Shown: positions 34,843-46,411, counted from the first letter of the stretch. The stretch: 64,000 nucleotides of DNA from Reticulascus tulasneorum (GCA_001557505.1 LSAX01000004.1:3596001-3660000), one strand, 5' to 3'. Translations and numbers: made by a program. The notes: generated by a model not told the origin, from the letters alone.

Positions 34843-35850
34843 CTTCGACTTGGTGAATGTATGCAGTCCGTGGAGAGGCAGTTGTAGTGGAAGAGCGAAG
34901 TCTTGATGCAATTATCTGGATGCCAGAATACTGTATACCAAGAAGTAACTGAGAGAGGGGTGTAAGTATTTCTGTTTACATATTCCCTCGATTGAGAAAA
35001 CGTACCGATAACTCCTTGAATCCTGTGAACGCATCGGACATGGCCCAAGAACAGATGAAGATGAACAGGTAGAGTTTGTGGCTGTTTCTGAGGACGATCA
35101 TGCGCAGAAGAGAAAGTGTTGCAACGAGGCAAGGGCGCCCAGAATGGGAAAGCAGGTTAAGAAGGCACACTCGAGTCTTGCTTCGACGGGAATAACCCAT
35201 TTCCCCCCAGTGAAATTGAATTTGGCGCGTAATATTGCATTTGCATTACTTCAGCTACCTTAGTTTAACAACTTAGCTAGACCTTTGCTTTTCTACCCAC
35301 CCACCTAGGCTTCAATGAGTCTCGCAGCATGGCAGAGTACTCCAAAACCTTATTCTCTATCATCGATCTCAAACTAACTCTCTTTCTGCGGTTCCCTATC
35401 TTATTGGTCTAGCTTTGAGCTGATGGGATCACCAGCTGTTCCAAACATCAGATGTCGAGCAACAAAGCTCATGAATGGTTAGAGTAGTCCTATAATAGCA
35501 CCACCAATTCGGCACCAGAGACTAGGTACTCTTGTCTATCCGAGCTACATCATGGAAGTCAAACTATCAGTTCAAAAAGAGAAGCCTCTTTGAGACCAAG
35601 TTTCAAGTTATTGCTATTGAATGATCTGATGGCGATTGAGTACAACGGCGTCACGTGCGTCGCTGAGCAATCCCACCCCACCTTATCCAGGGTCCAGCAC
35701 CTCGAAGCTTAAGAAGATTCCACTTCTCGAAATCCCAAGACCCTGCCTGCCCAGTCCGAAATATCTATGGTTTAGTTTTGCAGGGAGCATCTTCAAATTG
35801 GAATTCTCTCTCGCTTGTCTTTGTCTGCTGCCTCTTGCCTCGTTGTTCCA
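34843..35850. other. Divergent promoter region
   Basis: About 1 kb lies between the basic hypothetical protein (minus) and the GH18 gene (plus). It contains CCACCTAGGCT near 35304, another ACCTAGG-type element. No gene is called. Confidence 0.45.
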
Positions 35851-36897
35851 ATGCCACCGCTTCCATCGCGCGAACCCTTACCTCGCATAATAACCTACTA
35901 TCAAACCCACCACACACCAGAAGGCAAGCCGATCTCGATCCTACCACTCCTCACCCAGCCCGGAATTAGCATTACGCATGTGATTCTCGCGGCGATCCAC
36001 ATCAACGAAGACCCGACGAAGATCACCCTCAACGATCATGCCCCATCCCACTCTTTATTCGTGACGCTGTGGGCGGAGCTCCGGGTGCTCCAGGCGAGCG
36101 GGGTCAGGGTCCTTGGGATGCTTGGGGGCGCCGCACCAGGGTCATTTACAAGGCTGGATCAGGATGAGGCGACGTTCGAGAGGTACTATACACCCCTGCG
36201 GGACCTTATTCGCCAGCGGGAGCTAGATGGACTGGATCTCGACGTCGAGGAGCCCATGAGCTTGGGCGGGATCATCCGCCTCATCGACCGCATACGCGCC
36301 GACTTTGGCAAGGACTTCCTTATTTCCATGGCTCCCGTCGCCGCCGCACTGCTCGACTCGAACAATAACCTGAGCGGATTCGACTACGAGGCGCTGGAAG
36401 TCATGCGCGGCCGAGACATCGCCTGGTACAATGCACAGTTCTACTGCGGCTGGGGCGACTGCAGCAACCCGCTCATGTACGAGATGGTCATCGCGCGCGG
36501 CTGGCCAATGGAGAAAATAGTCGTTGGCTTGGTCACGAATCCGGAGAACGGGAGAGGCTGGGTCCCTTGGGAGATGCTCGCGGCCGTCCTCCTTGGACTC
36601 CGCGGCCGTTATGCGCGGTTCGGAGGAGTTATGGGCTGGGAGTACTTCAACAGCTTGCCTGTAGGGAAAGATCGGCCATGGGAATGGGCGAAATGGATGA
36701 CCACGATGCTGCGACAGCCGATAGCAGCTTCGTCGGCGACGACAGCCACGCCGCAGCCAGCTGAGACGAGCAAGATTGCGGAGATTGTCCAGAAGAAGCT
36801 GGTAGAGGATGTAGATCCCGACGGACCGAACAGCAAGGATGCCCCGCTTCCCGCGGCCTTCGAGTACTACTCGGATGGAAACCTGGAAGATGGATGA
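35851..36897 (+). CDS. GH18 family glycosidase (chitinase / endo-N-acetylglucosaminidase-like), no signal peptide
   Basis: 348 residues from the ATG at 35851, intronless. The frame is open upstream only from a TTG. The catalytic signature LDGLDLDVEE (residues 125-134) fits the GH18 pattern DGxDxDxE, with Glu133 the expected acid/base. Other barrel elements are THVILAAIHINEDP near strand 1, GVRVLGMLGGAAPG, DFLISMAPVAAALL, and WYNAQFYCGWGDCSNP near strand 6, and IVVGLVTNPENGRGW. The protein begins MPPLPSREPLPRIITYYQT with no signal peptide, so it should be cytosolic. The C-terminal 60 residues are a polar tail. Substrates could be chitin fragments or free N-glycans. Confidence 0.9.
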   Translation: MPPLPSREPLPRIITYYQTHHTPEGKPISILPLLTQPGISITHVILAAIHINEDPTKITLNDHAPSHSLFVTLWAELRVLQASGVRVLGMLGGAAPGSFTRLDQDEATFERYYTPLRDLIRQRELDGLDLDVEEPMSLGGIIRLIDRIRADFGKDFLISMAPVAAALLDSNNNLSGFDYEALEVMRGRDIAWYNAQFYCGWGDCSNPLMYEMVIARGWPMEKIVVGLVTNPENGRGWVPWEMLAAVLLGLRGRYARFGGVMGWEYFNSLPVGKDRPWEWAKWMTTMLRQPIAASSATTATPQPAETSKIAEIVQKKLVEDVDPDGPNSKDAPLPAAFEYYSDGNLEDG

Positions 36898-37372
36898 ACG
36901 TTATTTCCGTCTAGGAGCTACCTGAGCGATTGGAGCCCCGGTGTGTCATGCATGTCGCTTGGTCTTGGATGAGTCCAAACACAAATGTACAGATGGCTTG
37001 CTGTCTCTGTCAACATATCTAGCCAATGCGGACGGTATCGTAACCTGGCTGGCCGCTTGCCACCACGTAGTTGTTGATCCTACTTGCGATATGACAGGCT
37101 CAAGAGGTCGTCTCATATCCGCTGACTGGACACGGAGGGCGTGACACAACGCACATCTAATTTCAACCAAGAGATTGGTTCAGGGGCGATCATGAACAAA
37201 CTTTTCTCCCTAGATTTGAGTAATCTACCTTAGGACATTAAGCCCGTGGGCTTCTCTATGCACCAAACCAAAGGGTGGCCCGTATCCCGGTCTAAAATGA
37301 ACCTCCAAAATGATACCAGCAACAATAACAACAGAGGCCCTTGCCTTGCCCCACCCCATGCTCAGCACATGC
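36898..37372. other. Convergent 3' intergenic region
   Basis: This lies between the ends of the GH18 and RecQ genes. No gene is visible. Confidence 0.5.
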
Positions 37373-40278
37373 TCAGAACCGTCTCGATGTCCTACCACGA
37401 TAAGCCGGTTTACCACGCGTAGAAGGCTTGCCACGAGAAGCGTCATCACTCCTGCCGTAAGTAACGCTGGGCTTTGGCTTCCCGGAAATCGTCGCTGAGC
37501 CCTTGCTTGCGAGAGTACTGCGTGCCGAGTCTCCCGGCGTGATCTTTCTAGAAACATTGCGGGCCTCTCCGGTTTCACATGCGGCTGTGAACTCTTTGAG
37601 CAGAGACTGCCAGAGTCAGCGCTTTCCTATTATCTCAAGATTCACCCTGCTGATAACGTACCTTGAAGTCGTGGTCTGCCAATGACATGAAGACTGGGTC
37701 TTTGTCCAGCTTCAACTTCGCCACTCTTGGACTCTTGATACCGAAAGCGACCCGCGCCAAGAATCGTGGATCGTCTCGCACGTCGCAAGCGTCCAAGATC
37801 CTGCGAATTCCATCCAAGTCTACTGGCTTCGGCTCGGTGGGAGGAAGCTCCACTGGCTTGTTGTCGATACAACGAGTGCAATGTCCGCATTTGTCCTGTC
37901 CATCGGGAAGGTTCATGCCAAAGTGCTCGGCCAACGCGAGAGCGAAACATTTGTCTCCCGTAATGAGTTTGACAAGCTGCTGGGAGCGATCCAAAGCTTG
38001 CTCCTCCCGTGCTTCAAGATCCACGTAGATCTTGTCGGTCAGATCATCGATCTCAGCCTCAGTTAGTGGCAGTGAACTCAAGATCTTATACTTATTCTCG
38101 ATTCCGCTAGCTTTCAGTCTGATTATGCCTGTGTCATTTAGCTCATTGAGCTTCCGAACAAGATCTGGGCGGCGGAGCTTGGTGCTACGCAAGATCTCGT
38201 TCAGATCCATGTGGAACAACTTCTTTGCCTTCTTCGCATTCTCCCAGATCGCTTTGGCCTCCAGGGATTCGTCGTTCTTCATGCGTGGCCAGTACTTCTC
38301 TGTAGCCTCGAAGGAATAAGTGCCATACTCTGGCGTCGTGGCCCGGATCAGATTGAATCGGAGTTCCAAGGTGGCGTAGATAATACTCAAGGGACTCTGC
38401 CTGAAGTCGAATTCCTGGCACTGGGTGTTCTGACTCACTTTGAATACCTCACCGATGTCAAGATTGGTGACCTCCTTTTTGAATATGTCTTTCAGAAGCC
38501 CACGAAGAGATTGACGTGATGGAAGATCTCCGCGGGCGAAGTTTTCTTTCAAGTAAAAGTCCTCGGGACAGATGTAGAGCATGCAATGGCTGGTCTGGCC
38601 GTCTCTGCCAGCACGACCGACTTGTTGGCAGTATTCCTCGACAGTGTTTGAGACATCAAAATGGATAATGTTGCGGATATCTGCAATGGTGAGCTGCTAC
38701 TTTAGCGCCAGGATGTGTCACGGCATACCTGCTTTATCAATGCCCATCCCAAACGCAATTGTTGCAACCACCTAATGAACGATAAGCCAGACGTCGAGCT
38801 CCTGTACAACGGTCACTCACGATTGGAATCTTGGACGCCATGAAATCGTCCTGAATTCTTGTTTTATCCTCGACCTTCATGCCAGCATGGAAAGACTGAG
38901 CCTTGAAACCTTGTTTGTTCAAGTCAGCTGCCAGAGTCTCCGCTTGCTACAGATACCCGAGTTAGCTATTAGATGAGACAACTGCAGTCCTTGGAGCTCA
39001 GCTTACCTTTTGTAGCGTGACGTATACAAGAGTGGAGCCTTTGTGTTCTCTTAGGAACTTGAAGAGCTTGTCGTACTTCTCCTCCTTAGTCTTGGTGGCA
39101 ACGGCAAGCAATCTCAAACTGTGGCCAACCTGCATGAGTTCGACTGAATACTTTAAGATGCCTGGGGAACGTACTTCGGACGGTAAGGAGAGGTTCGAAA
39201 GACCCCATCCTCGTCTATATTGAATGCCTTGCAAATGTCTTTCGCGACAATTGGGGTAGCAGTGGCGGTCAAGCATATAACTCGCTCTGCCTTGATTTCC
39301 TCGGCGAATCGAGCGACTGTGGATGATGTAAGAATGAGGCAGTGAAGAGTCAAATGTGCCAAATACCTTTCAGGTAGTCAGGCCGAAACGAGTGTCCCCA
39401 CTTGCGTTGGTCAGTCTTCTTCTTTGTACCTTGGTAGAGTGCCAGAGGTACGAACCTCTGAGATACAATGCGCCTCGTCGACAGCAATCAGCCGAACTCC
39501 TCCAGCAACGTGTTTCATGCTCTCGACAAATCCCTCGTTGTTTAGTCTTTCCGGAGCACAGTAGAGAAGACGCATTTGACCTTTCCGAAGTCCCAGCGTA
39601 ATCTCCTTTAGCTGCTCGTACGTCTTGGTCGAGTCGATGCAGTCTGCAGGAATACCTTTCCTCCGCAGCGCGTCTACTTGATCTTTCATCAGGGCGATGA
39701 GAGGTGAAACGACAATGGTGACGCCTGATTCCCCCGGACCTCGACTTCCTGATTCGCGATCGAGCTCCTCGAAGGCAATTGCTGGTATCTGGAGACATAT
39801 TAGCCATGGGTTCGGAATCCTGGTACTCTCCACGCATGCAATATCCAGCGGCACATACCTGGTAGCATAGGGATTTTCCAGCACCAGTAGGGAAGATGAC
39901 AAGGGTATTCTGGCCATTTAGAATGCGGTTGATTGCACTCCTTTGCTCATGTCGAAAGCCATCAAAGCCGAACTGCTGCGACAAGATGGTTTCTGCGAGA
40001 TGTAGGTTGGACGAATCTGCTGGTCTCCCGGTGGCGTTGTGGTCTATACCATTGCTGTGTTTGCCCCCAACGTTGAGACTGCCTTCTGTCAAGCCCAATC
40101 GAACTCGTTTTGAAGGGATGGTGTCATTCTCTTCGAGACCCTTGAAGAGAGTATCATTGGAGTCACCATAATCGACATCCAGCTCATCCCGTCTTCGTTT
40201 TACTGGATTGTCTTGGATAAGCTCTGTTTCGTCCAAGTCATCGAAAAGCTCATCGCCCGAGCCGTAATCACTGGCCAT
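37373..40278 (-). CDS. RecQ-family ATP-dependent DNA helicase
   Basis: Nine exons (40278-39859, 39788-39456, 39400-39367, 39316-39175, 39118-39007, 38946-38821, 38771-38729, 38680-37662, 37606-37373) give 820 residues; all splice phases agree. Motif 0 is FGFDGFRHEQRSAI, Walker A is FPTGAGKSLCYQ (129-140), motif II is DEAHCISE (244-251), followed by WGHSFRPDYL, LTATATPIV, VVATIAFGMGID and motif VI QQVGRAGRDGQ. The RecQ zinc region is present with GDKCFALALAEHFG and DKCGHCTRC. No HRDC domain is evident. The acidic N-terminal 80 residues contain KRRRDE, a likely nuclear signal, and the C-terminus is a basic RGKP-rich tail. It is shorter than Sgs1/BLM-type fungal RecQ proteins, so it is probably the second, smaller RecQ paralogue. 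It unwinds DNA during repair or replication. Confidence 0.92.
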
Positions 40279-40984
40279 TGCTCTCGCCTCCTCCACGATA
40301 TGAGTACAGCTGATTGGTCGTGGAAAGCGACTGGAATCAGGATGCACGTCTCAACGACCTGTGCATTTGCTGCTTCTGTCAAATTTGGATTGATGAGGCT
40401 TGTGCCTTGGTGGGCAATGAAAGCTGATAAATGGCTTGTGCTGCGTACTTTGTACCCTGGTGGACTGATGGATGGACGCGAGTGAGACGCGTTGGCGCAG
40501 GACACCTTGAGACGCGATAGCACGTGATTAGAGTGCTCTGCTTTAGTAAGCATGTCATGACTCAAGCTTGTAATACTCCTTCTAGATTACCAGCATGCAT
40601 TTGTTTACGAAAGTACCTACGTAGTGGTGAATGCTCTGAGAAGGATGGTATACACGGCACAGCCTTGTTGATCTTTCGTCTTGGCCCATCCTGCCTGCTT
40701 CATCCCGGTCTTGTGTCTCACAGCCACTTTCGACTTGGCGTTCATCACCACATGCCAATCCCTTTGAAAGAGACAATAACAGCGCATCGCAAGACGCACC
40801 ACAATGCAAAGCTGGTATAAACTGATTCTATATTATGCACAAGGCTCTACTTGCTTATCTACTCTATGCGTCCTGAATAAATGAAGGGCCCCTGCGGCAC
40901 CAGTACCTGCGATCTCGCATGGGATCAGGTTCCGAGGTCTTCGTGCCAACCACTACTCAATATGCAGATGGCAAACCATTCTGA
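40279..40984. other. Intergenic region, no gene seen
   Basis: Upstream DNA of the RecQ gene and 3' flank of the flavoprotein gene. The frame of RecQ exon 1 stays open to 40347 without another ATG. Confidence 0.5.
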
Positions 40985-42247
40985 TCACGACTCTTTAGCC
41001 CATTGCTTCCCACTCCATAGGGGACCTGTAGTCCACAGCCAATAATCCCGCCCTTTCAACAGCCATACCATTAGGCCGGGTATTTCCCACCCATTCACTT
41101 CTCCGAGGCCCTTGCTTTTACCAATAGGTATGATATGGGTCGTGCGTGGGTCCTCTTTGAACTCGCGGTCCTTGCCGGCTGAACTTTCTTCCTTTCCAGC
41201 AGCCAACAGCAAATCACGTTTAATGTTGGCACCCACAACAGGAATGGCGGTGAAGATGATGTTTATGGCCGCCCGCGAATATGACCCCACGTCGCCAACG
41301 GCGTAGATTCGTGGCCCAGCCTTATCGACACGCAGCGTTGCCGAGTTGGTGTCGACGCGGCCATCGGCTGTCAGGAGGGATTTATCGATGAAGCTGGTAT
41401 TCGGCCTCACGCCGACTGCGGGGATGTAGAGATCGGCTTCTAGCGTCTTGCCGTCCTCCAAAGTAAGCGTTGCTTTGCTACCAACATCCTCAGTCCCAGC
41501 ACCTGGTGGCGACACAGCAGTAACACGAGTGCCCCTCACGACTGTCACGCCGACTTTGGCGAGAAAGCCCTCCGCTTTGTTTGCGATGGAAGACCGGAGG
41601 ATAGGTAGGATCTCCGAGTCGGCAGTCACGACGGTAATAGCGACCTTGGGGTTGGCTAACTTGGAGCTGCCCCAGCCTGCACGCCCATTGAGGTGTTCGC
41701 CTAGCTCGCCGGCTGTCTCGATACCCGTAGGGCCACCACCGGCAATGACAATGCTTTTGGCAGCCGGCAGCGCTTTTCGGAATGCAGCCCAGCTCTCGCG
41801 GAGGAATTCAGCATCCTTATTTAGACCGAAGAGCGGAGACGCCGTAGACATGCCAGTGGCGATTACCAGAGAGTGAAAGTCGATCTTCTCAGTCCCCCCC
41901 GTCGCCAAACTGACAGAAACGGTTCGGCCAGTGTGGTCAAGCTCTGCTGCTCTGCCATGAACGAAGCGGAAGCTGCCCTTGGGGTATTGCTCGAATAGTT
42001 TTGGGATGTTAACAAAGAGCTTCTCTTGCGGGAAAAACTCGTCTGATATCAGAGCACGGGGGCACGCTGGCCTGCACATGACTTCAGTTGACGTGCTGAC
42101 CACTATGACTTGGTACGTGGTTTGGTCAGGGAGCTTTGGGATGGCGTGCTTCAGGGTGTAGTGGGCGGTCGACAAGCCGCCATAGGAACCGCCAAGGATA
42201 ACGATGTTCCTTGTGGATGTTGGGGTGGCAGGCGTGTGCTGCGCCAT
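40985..42247 (-). CDS. AIF/AMID-like FAD-dependent NAD(P)H oxidoreductase
   Basis: 420 residues in a single exon from the ATG at 42247. The FAD-binding Rossmann motif is NIVILGGSYGGLS (about 14-26). The pyridine-nucleotide site is IVIAGGGPTGIETAGELGEH. FHSLVIATGMS precedes it, and the C-terminal FAD motif is RIYAVGDVGSYSR. This is the pattern of two-dinucleotide-binding oxidoreductases related to AIFM2/AMID/FSP1 and yeast Ndi/Aif1-type proteins. The C-terminal VNGWEIPGLMVWLLKGRDYW fits that subfamily and may associate with membranes. The likely activity is NAD(P)H-quinone reduction. A perfect CCG-N6-CGG palindrome lies about 145-160 bp upstream of the start. Confidence 0.9.
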   Translation of the reverse strand: MAQHTPATPTSTRNIVILGGSYGGLSTAHYTLKHAIPKLPDQTTYQVIVVSTSTEVMCRPACPRALISDEFFPQEKLFVNIPKLFEQYPKGSFRFVHGRAAELDHTGRTVSVSLATGGTEKIDFHSLVIATGMSTASPLFGLNKDAEFLRESWAAFRKALPAAKSIVIAGGGPTGIETAGELGEHLNGRAGWGSSKLANPKVAITVVTADSEILPILRSSIANKAEGFLAKVGVTVVRGTRVTAVSPPGAGTEDVGSKATLTLEDGKTLEADLYIPAVGVRPNTSFIDKSLLTADGRVDTNSATLRVDKAGPRIYAVGDVGSYSRAAINIIFTAIPVVGANIKRDLLLAAGKEESSAGKDREFKEDPRTTHIIPIGKSKGLGEVNGWEIPGLMVWLLKGRDYWLWTTGPLWSGKQWAKES

Positions 42248-43825
42248 GATCGTGCAGGGTCTCAGTTGTATCGGAAGCAGTTACTTAAGTGATGACAGGA
42301 AGTAAGCCAAGAAATTGATGCAATGCAGTGGAATATTCTTCTTGGAGAGTGCGAGCGATGGGCAAGTTTTGTATGAATTTAAAGTGTGTCCGTCCGAACA
42401 TTCGGACGAACGAATCAATCGCACTCATTGGCCGGGGATTACCTTTGCCGTGGGCCGATCGAAAGTACCTCCTTTGTAAGCAAGACTAATCTTCCTTCGT
42501 ACAATGCTAGTAGACATGACATGTTAGGAAATCCTAATATTGCGCGGGCGTCTAATCTGCCTTCGTTGTTAGGGGCAGCGATCCGTGCGGATGGTCTTTG
42601 TTGCGTCGGCGTCCTCCCCACATTGATCCTCCGTACTAATGCCTGAGAACTACAGATTAGCCTACTTCGGTATGGAGTAGTTGTGTAGCGCCTAAATAGT
42701 AGTCCGTATGTCGGGATGTAATCTTTTTCTCCAAGTATGTTTATCTGGATAAGGTATGTAAGGCGACCGACCAAACCACTGAGGCTCCTTCAACCCTTGC
42801 GATTATGTGACGAATGAAATCCTTCACGTTCAGCTGCCTAATCAGCTGTCGACTTGGATCATGTAAATATGCTTGGCTCTTCTGACTCTGCTGACAAGAA
42901 AACGGTGAATGATCATCAAGCTCATCTTTTCGCTAGGTTATTGTGTCCGCACGCTCCTGTTTTTTTGGGATTAATCAGTGGCTCTAGGTCTGGGATCTGT
43001 GGATGCGACAGCAGGACTGCGTCTGACCGTGATTCACCTAATTACAAGGCTTCTTCGGTGCAGAGTGGGGGTACATTTAGTGGAGAACACTGTGCCTGGA
43101 TCCATGGCCACGTCCATAAGGTAAGTTGAGATACATAAGGCAGAACTAAAAGATTCACCTTCTTTTAGTTCATCGAGTCATCACGTCAGGAGAGTAAGAT
43201 TTATGTCGTAGCCACTGTACACGGGTGATAATCCAACCGGAAAGTTGTCCGTCGTCGTCTTGGTACCATCTCAAGAAGCACCGGATCCGGGGGCAGTCCA
43301 GCTCCACCTCTTAGAATGAATCAACTTAGCAGCTGGAACCACGAGTGATTCCTTCATTTTGTGCCCTCAGACTGGACTAAGGATGGGACATCTATCCCTG
43401 TTCGCGCAAATCTCATACAGAGAGATCCATTACATATATCGCAACGCTTTGTATATTCAAGCAATTGGCGGTGGACTCTCATCCAGGAAACAAGAAGCAA
43501 CCCCTAGTAGTCCAGTTGGCCAGACTAAGAGTAGATTCCAGCTCGGTCGCTCAGCTTATTAGTCCAATTGAATCAGGCATAATGGTCTTGCTAGGCGAGA
43601 ACTACTTCTTAAATTGCTCTAGTTGCTCCTACATCCTTGACTCTTAAGCCGCAGATGCTGGCTCAAAGGACTGCGTCCTCTTTGCTTGCCCTAAAGTACT
43701 GCTTGCAGTAGGCAAGAAGATATTCTATTATATCAGAAAACCTGTGGCATGCCAACATATAAGATTTAATGCTTGCCTTGTTTCAGCTAATTATGATACA
43801 AGTAGTAGACACTGTGACTCACCAA
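42248..43825. other. 1.6-kb intergenic region, no gene seen
   Basis: Apart from the palindrome at 42391-42408 I find nothing assignable. A plus-strand frame at 42854-43129 has no ATG start and no recognisable content. Confidence 0.5.
42391..42408. promoter_or_regulatory. Perfect palindrome with CCG-N6-CGG core
   Basis: The sequence CGTCCGAACATTCGGACG has two 8-bp arms around a CA centre. The CCG and CGG triplets six bases apart are the type of element bound by dimeric Zn2Cys6 regulators. It lies about 145 bp upstream of the flavoprotein start at 42247. Confidence 0.65.
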
Positions 43826-45507
43826 TTATGGGTCGATAACGATCTCCAAATGTGTGACCATGTTCTTGCAGATCTCAGGCAGTCGCTCCTCGCTGACCGT
43901 AACCTTCACCGTCGTCGATATGCTATCGATCGAGGCTTGAATGTTCCCCTCTGCCAGTCTTTCGCGAGTAAGAAGAGGTGTTTTGATCGCAATCGACGAT
44001 TCATGCAGATTTTCGCCAAAGGTATCTCGAATAATGTACTGGGCTTCACTGGCGCTCTCAAATGCAAGAGATTTGAGTTCGGAACGAAGGGCCATCCATG
44101 CTGATTTGGGAACAGAGTCCAAGCTAGCGATCATAACCTCTGGAGGAGGAAGGTTCCAGTGAAAACAAGCGACCAAATATTCAGTTGTATCTTCACTTCA
44201 GACTTGATGACTGTGCTGCAAAGAAACAGAACGCCCCAACCATTACTCATAGCGTTAGGACAGAAGAAAACATCGTCGCAGTTATCCCAGTGGCTTTTGG
44301 GAAAGATCCCATATTCGATAATTTCGAAACCTGGGCTACTAATACGGAGAGCTGAATTTCGGTTATCCAGGACTGGATTGTGTTTGAGATCAAAGGGAAA
44401 AGGATGAAGACAGATCTTCTCCACCGGCTGTCGCTTGAACGAATTCTCTCTCTGTCTGCTGAAGTTCTCACCAAAAAGAACAAGCGCCCCAGGATGAAGC
44501 CTGGCGTAAAGACCGTCGCCCACCTTTCGCACGCAAACACCGACCCATGTGCCGTTCAGGTTGCAAGAGACATCTAGTACGTCGTTGTAAAAAGTGTTGC
44601 TTTCATGACGAAGGAGGCTGGCCGTGGCTTTGATACCTCGAGTTGTAAATTGCAAGTCCCGGTAGACAGTATCCTCACGTGGCACATGTAGACTCTGACA
44701 ATGTGCAAACTGACGTGCAGAGTCTGTCAGAAAGCCGGCAAGGTTCTGGGATGTTTCGCGGTCGTCCGTCCATGCAAAGATGCTGAGATCGGCCTTGGTC
44801 TCTATAATCTCCTGCTGCAAGCGGTAGAATGCTTTCCTGCCTTCACCATACAGCAAATTCATGTTTACGCCAAATACACCCAGCAGGCAGTACGCCATGT
44901 CCTCCTCGCGAGTGGTCTGCCGACCTGCCGCCCACGACATCCGGCATGCCACGGCGAAGTCGCCGAGTTCGGCTTCATGCCGAAGCATCGATTCAGAAAT
45001 GCCAGTAATCCCGGAGATAAGGGAGCTGAGGTCGGTCTTGCCCCCAATTTCTCCCCACTTGCTATCAAAAAAAGCCATTTTACGTGGTGCAATAAGTTCC
45101 TGCAATGTCCAGCCGCGGGAAAACCAGCGGCAATTTTTCAAAGCGTACTTGAGGTCGGCGCCGGGAGCTAGGTCCTCCAGGAATACGTAGCATATCTCTG
45201 CTTTCTCGTACCAATTGAACATGGAGTTGATGGCCTCGGAGAGGTCTGCGCTGCTCTTCTTGTCGATGCAGCATGTATCGACCCAAGCGTATTCAAGTTG
45301 GTCGCGGCTGGCCGCTAGCTCACAAGTCTTCTCAATTTTCCTATACCCCTTTTTGTGCAGCGAAGTTCCGTCCTTCATCTCCTGGAAGGTGGCCTCGTTA
45401 TCTGAGTCCCAAGTATGAGAGAGAATAGCGTAGGGGGGTGTTTTATTGGAGCCCATGAATTCTCTCATGTTTAGGTTGCCGTCGACGTCCACCTGAAGGA
45501 GAAACAT
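43826..45507 (-). pseudogene. HET-domain (heterokaryon incompatibility) protein with a 3' frame shift
   Basis: The main frame runs from the ATG at 45507 to a stop at 44131 (458 residues). The HET domain starts at about residue 25 with YAILSHTWDSDNEATFQEM and contains YAWVDTCCIDKKSSADLSEAINSMFNWY and CRWFSRGWTLQELIAPRKM, the three classic blocks. Another block, RQTTREEDMAYCLLGVFGVNM, follows as is usual. Near 44191-44196 the frame changes. Downstream in the +1 frame is a well-composed tail (TEYLVACFHWNLPPPEVMIA, ending HLEIVIDP at 43826). One missing A in the GTGAAGATAC context would explain the switch, and no intron does. HET proteins trigger incompatibility cell death or related innate responses. 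The shift may truncate only the C-terminus, so function could remain. Confidence 0.85.
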
Positions 45508-46411
45508 GATGATGATATGTAAGGTGATAACTTAGAGCCTGGAGGAACAAGCTTCTTCTGGACTAAGCTGATAACTTAGGATACTTGCGGTTGTTGGAGT
45601 AATCTGGAATTGTAAAGACAAATCGCACTTAAATGATTTATTAAATCATCGATGAACTGGCTGTATCCGGAGAAACTTGAGTTTGTAGGGCTTGCGGCTT
45701 GATGTATGGCTCTGGAGTGAAACTCTCTATTTTCTGAGTATGGAGTGGGTGGCCTCGAATTGTGCAAGGAGCGAGCAAAGGAGACAGAGAAATCATGTCC
45801 GACAGTTGTGTTGCAATTGTAGGCAGGCTTGCTACAAAGTGCATATTTAAAACCCCGCTCTCAACACACTCCCTTCTCCTCTGTCAATTGGTCCTGGTCA
45901 CATGATGTTTCTCTCATTTTATTAGTTCTGGAATCATGCAGAACAGCTCCATATACTGTAACCCACCTCTATCAAAGTCTTCGAGGTTGAAGATGCCCTC
46001 CACGCTTGTCGCGCGTCGTCTGATAGTTACAGACCTGACTTAAGTGACAGCGAGCTTTATATGCTTCACCACCTTACTAGCTACAGAGTTAGAAAAATGT
46101 GATAGGGACCTAGCGATCCTAAGGTAGAAATTTGACTATCCTTAAATGTGACATCCGTTAATATAGGCATTAAAGAGTAATATTTGGACTGCCAAGCCTT
46201 GCATATATATTTCACACAGAACCATAGAGATACAAGCTAAATGGGGGTCATATATTCTAGTACTATTTGTAAAGTTCATAGATAAATATGAGGAAGTTCA
46301 AACATCACAATAACAAGAAGATAAGGACAGTCCCTTCGCCATATTGCAATCATGGCCACGTGTGGAGGATGCACAGCGCGAGAACTTGCCTGAGTTCAGC
46401 AGAACGGAACC
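45508..46411. other. Intergenic region with a 17-bp palindrome
   Basis: Upstream DNA of the HET gene, AT-rich. It holds the palindrome at 45633-45649 and no supported gene. Confidence 0.5.
45633..45649. promoter_or_regulatory. Perfect 17-bp AT-rich palindrome upstream of the HET gene
   Basis: ATGATTTATTAAATCAT reads the same on both strands except the central base. It lies about 125-140 bp upstream of the HET start codon, a position suited to a dimeric regulator. Confidence 0.45.

Noticed and set aside
39185..39205. tRNA-like GGTTCGAA box
   Set aside because: It lies within a RecQ intron/exon border, with no matching A box or acceptor stem; similar strings at 50680 and 55156 also fail.
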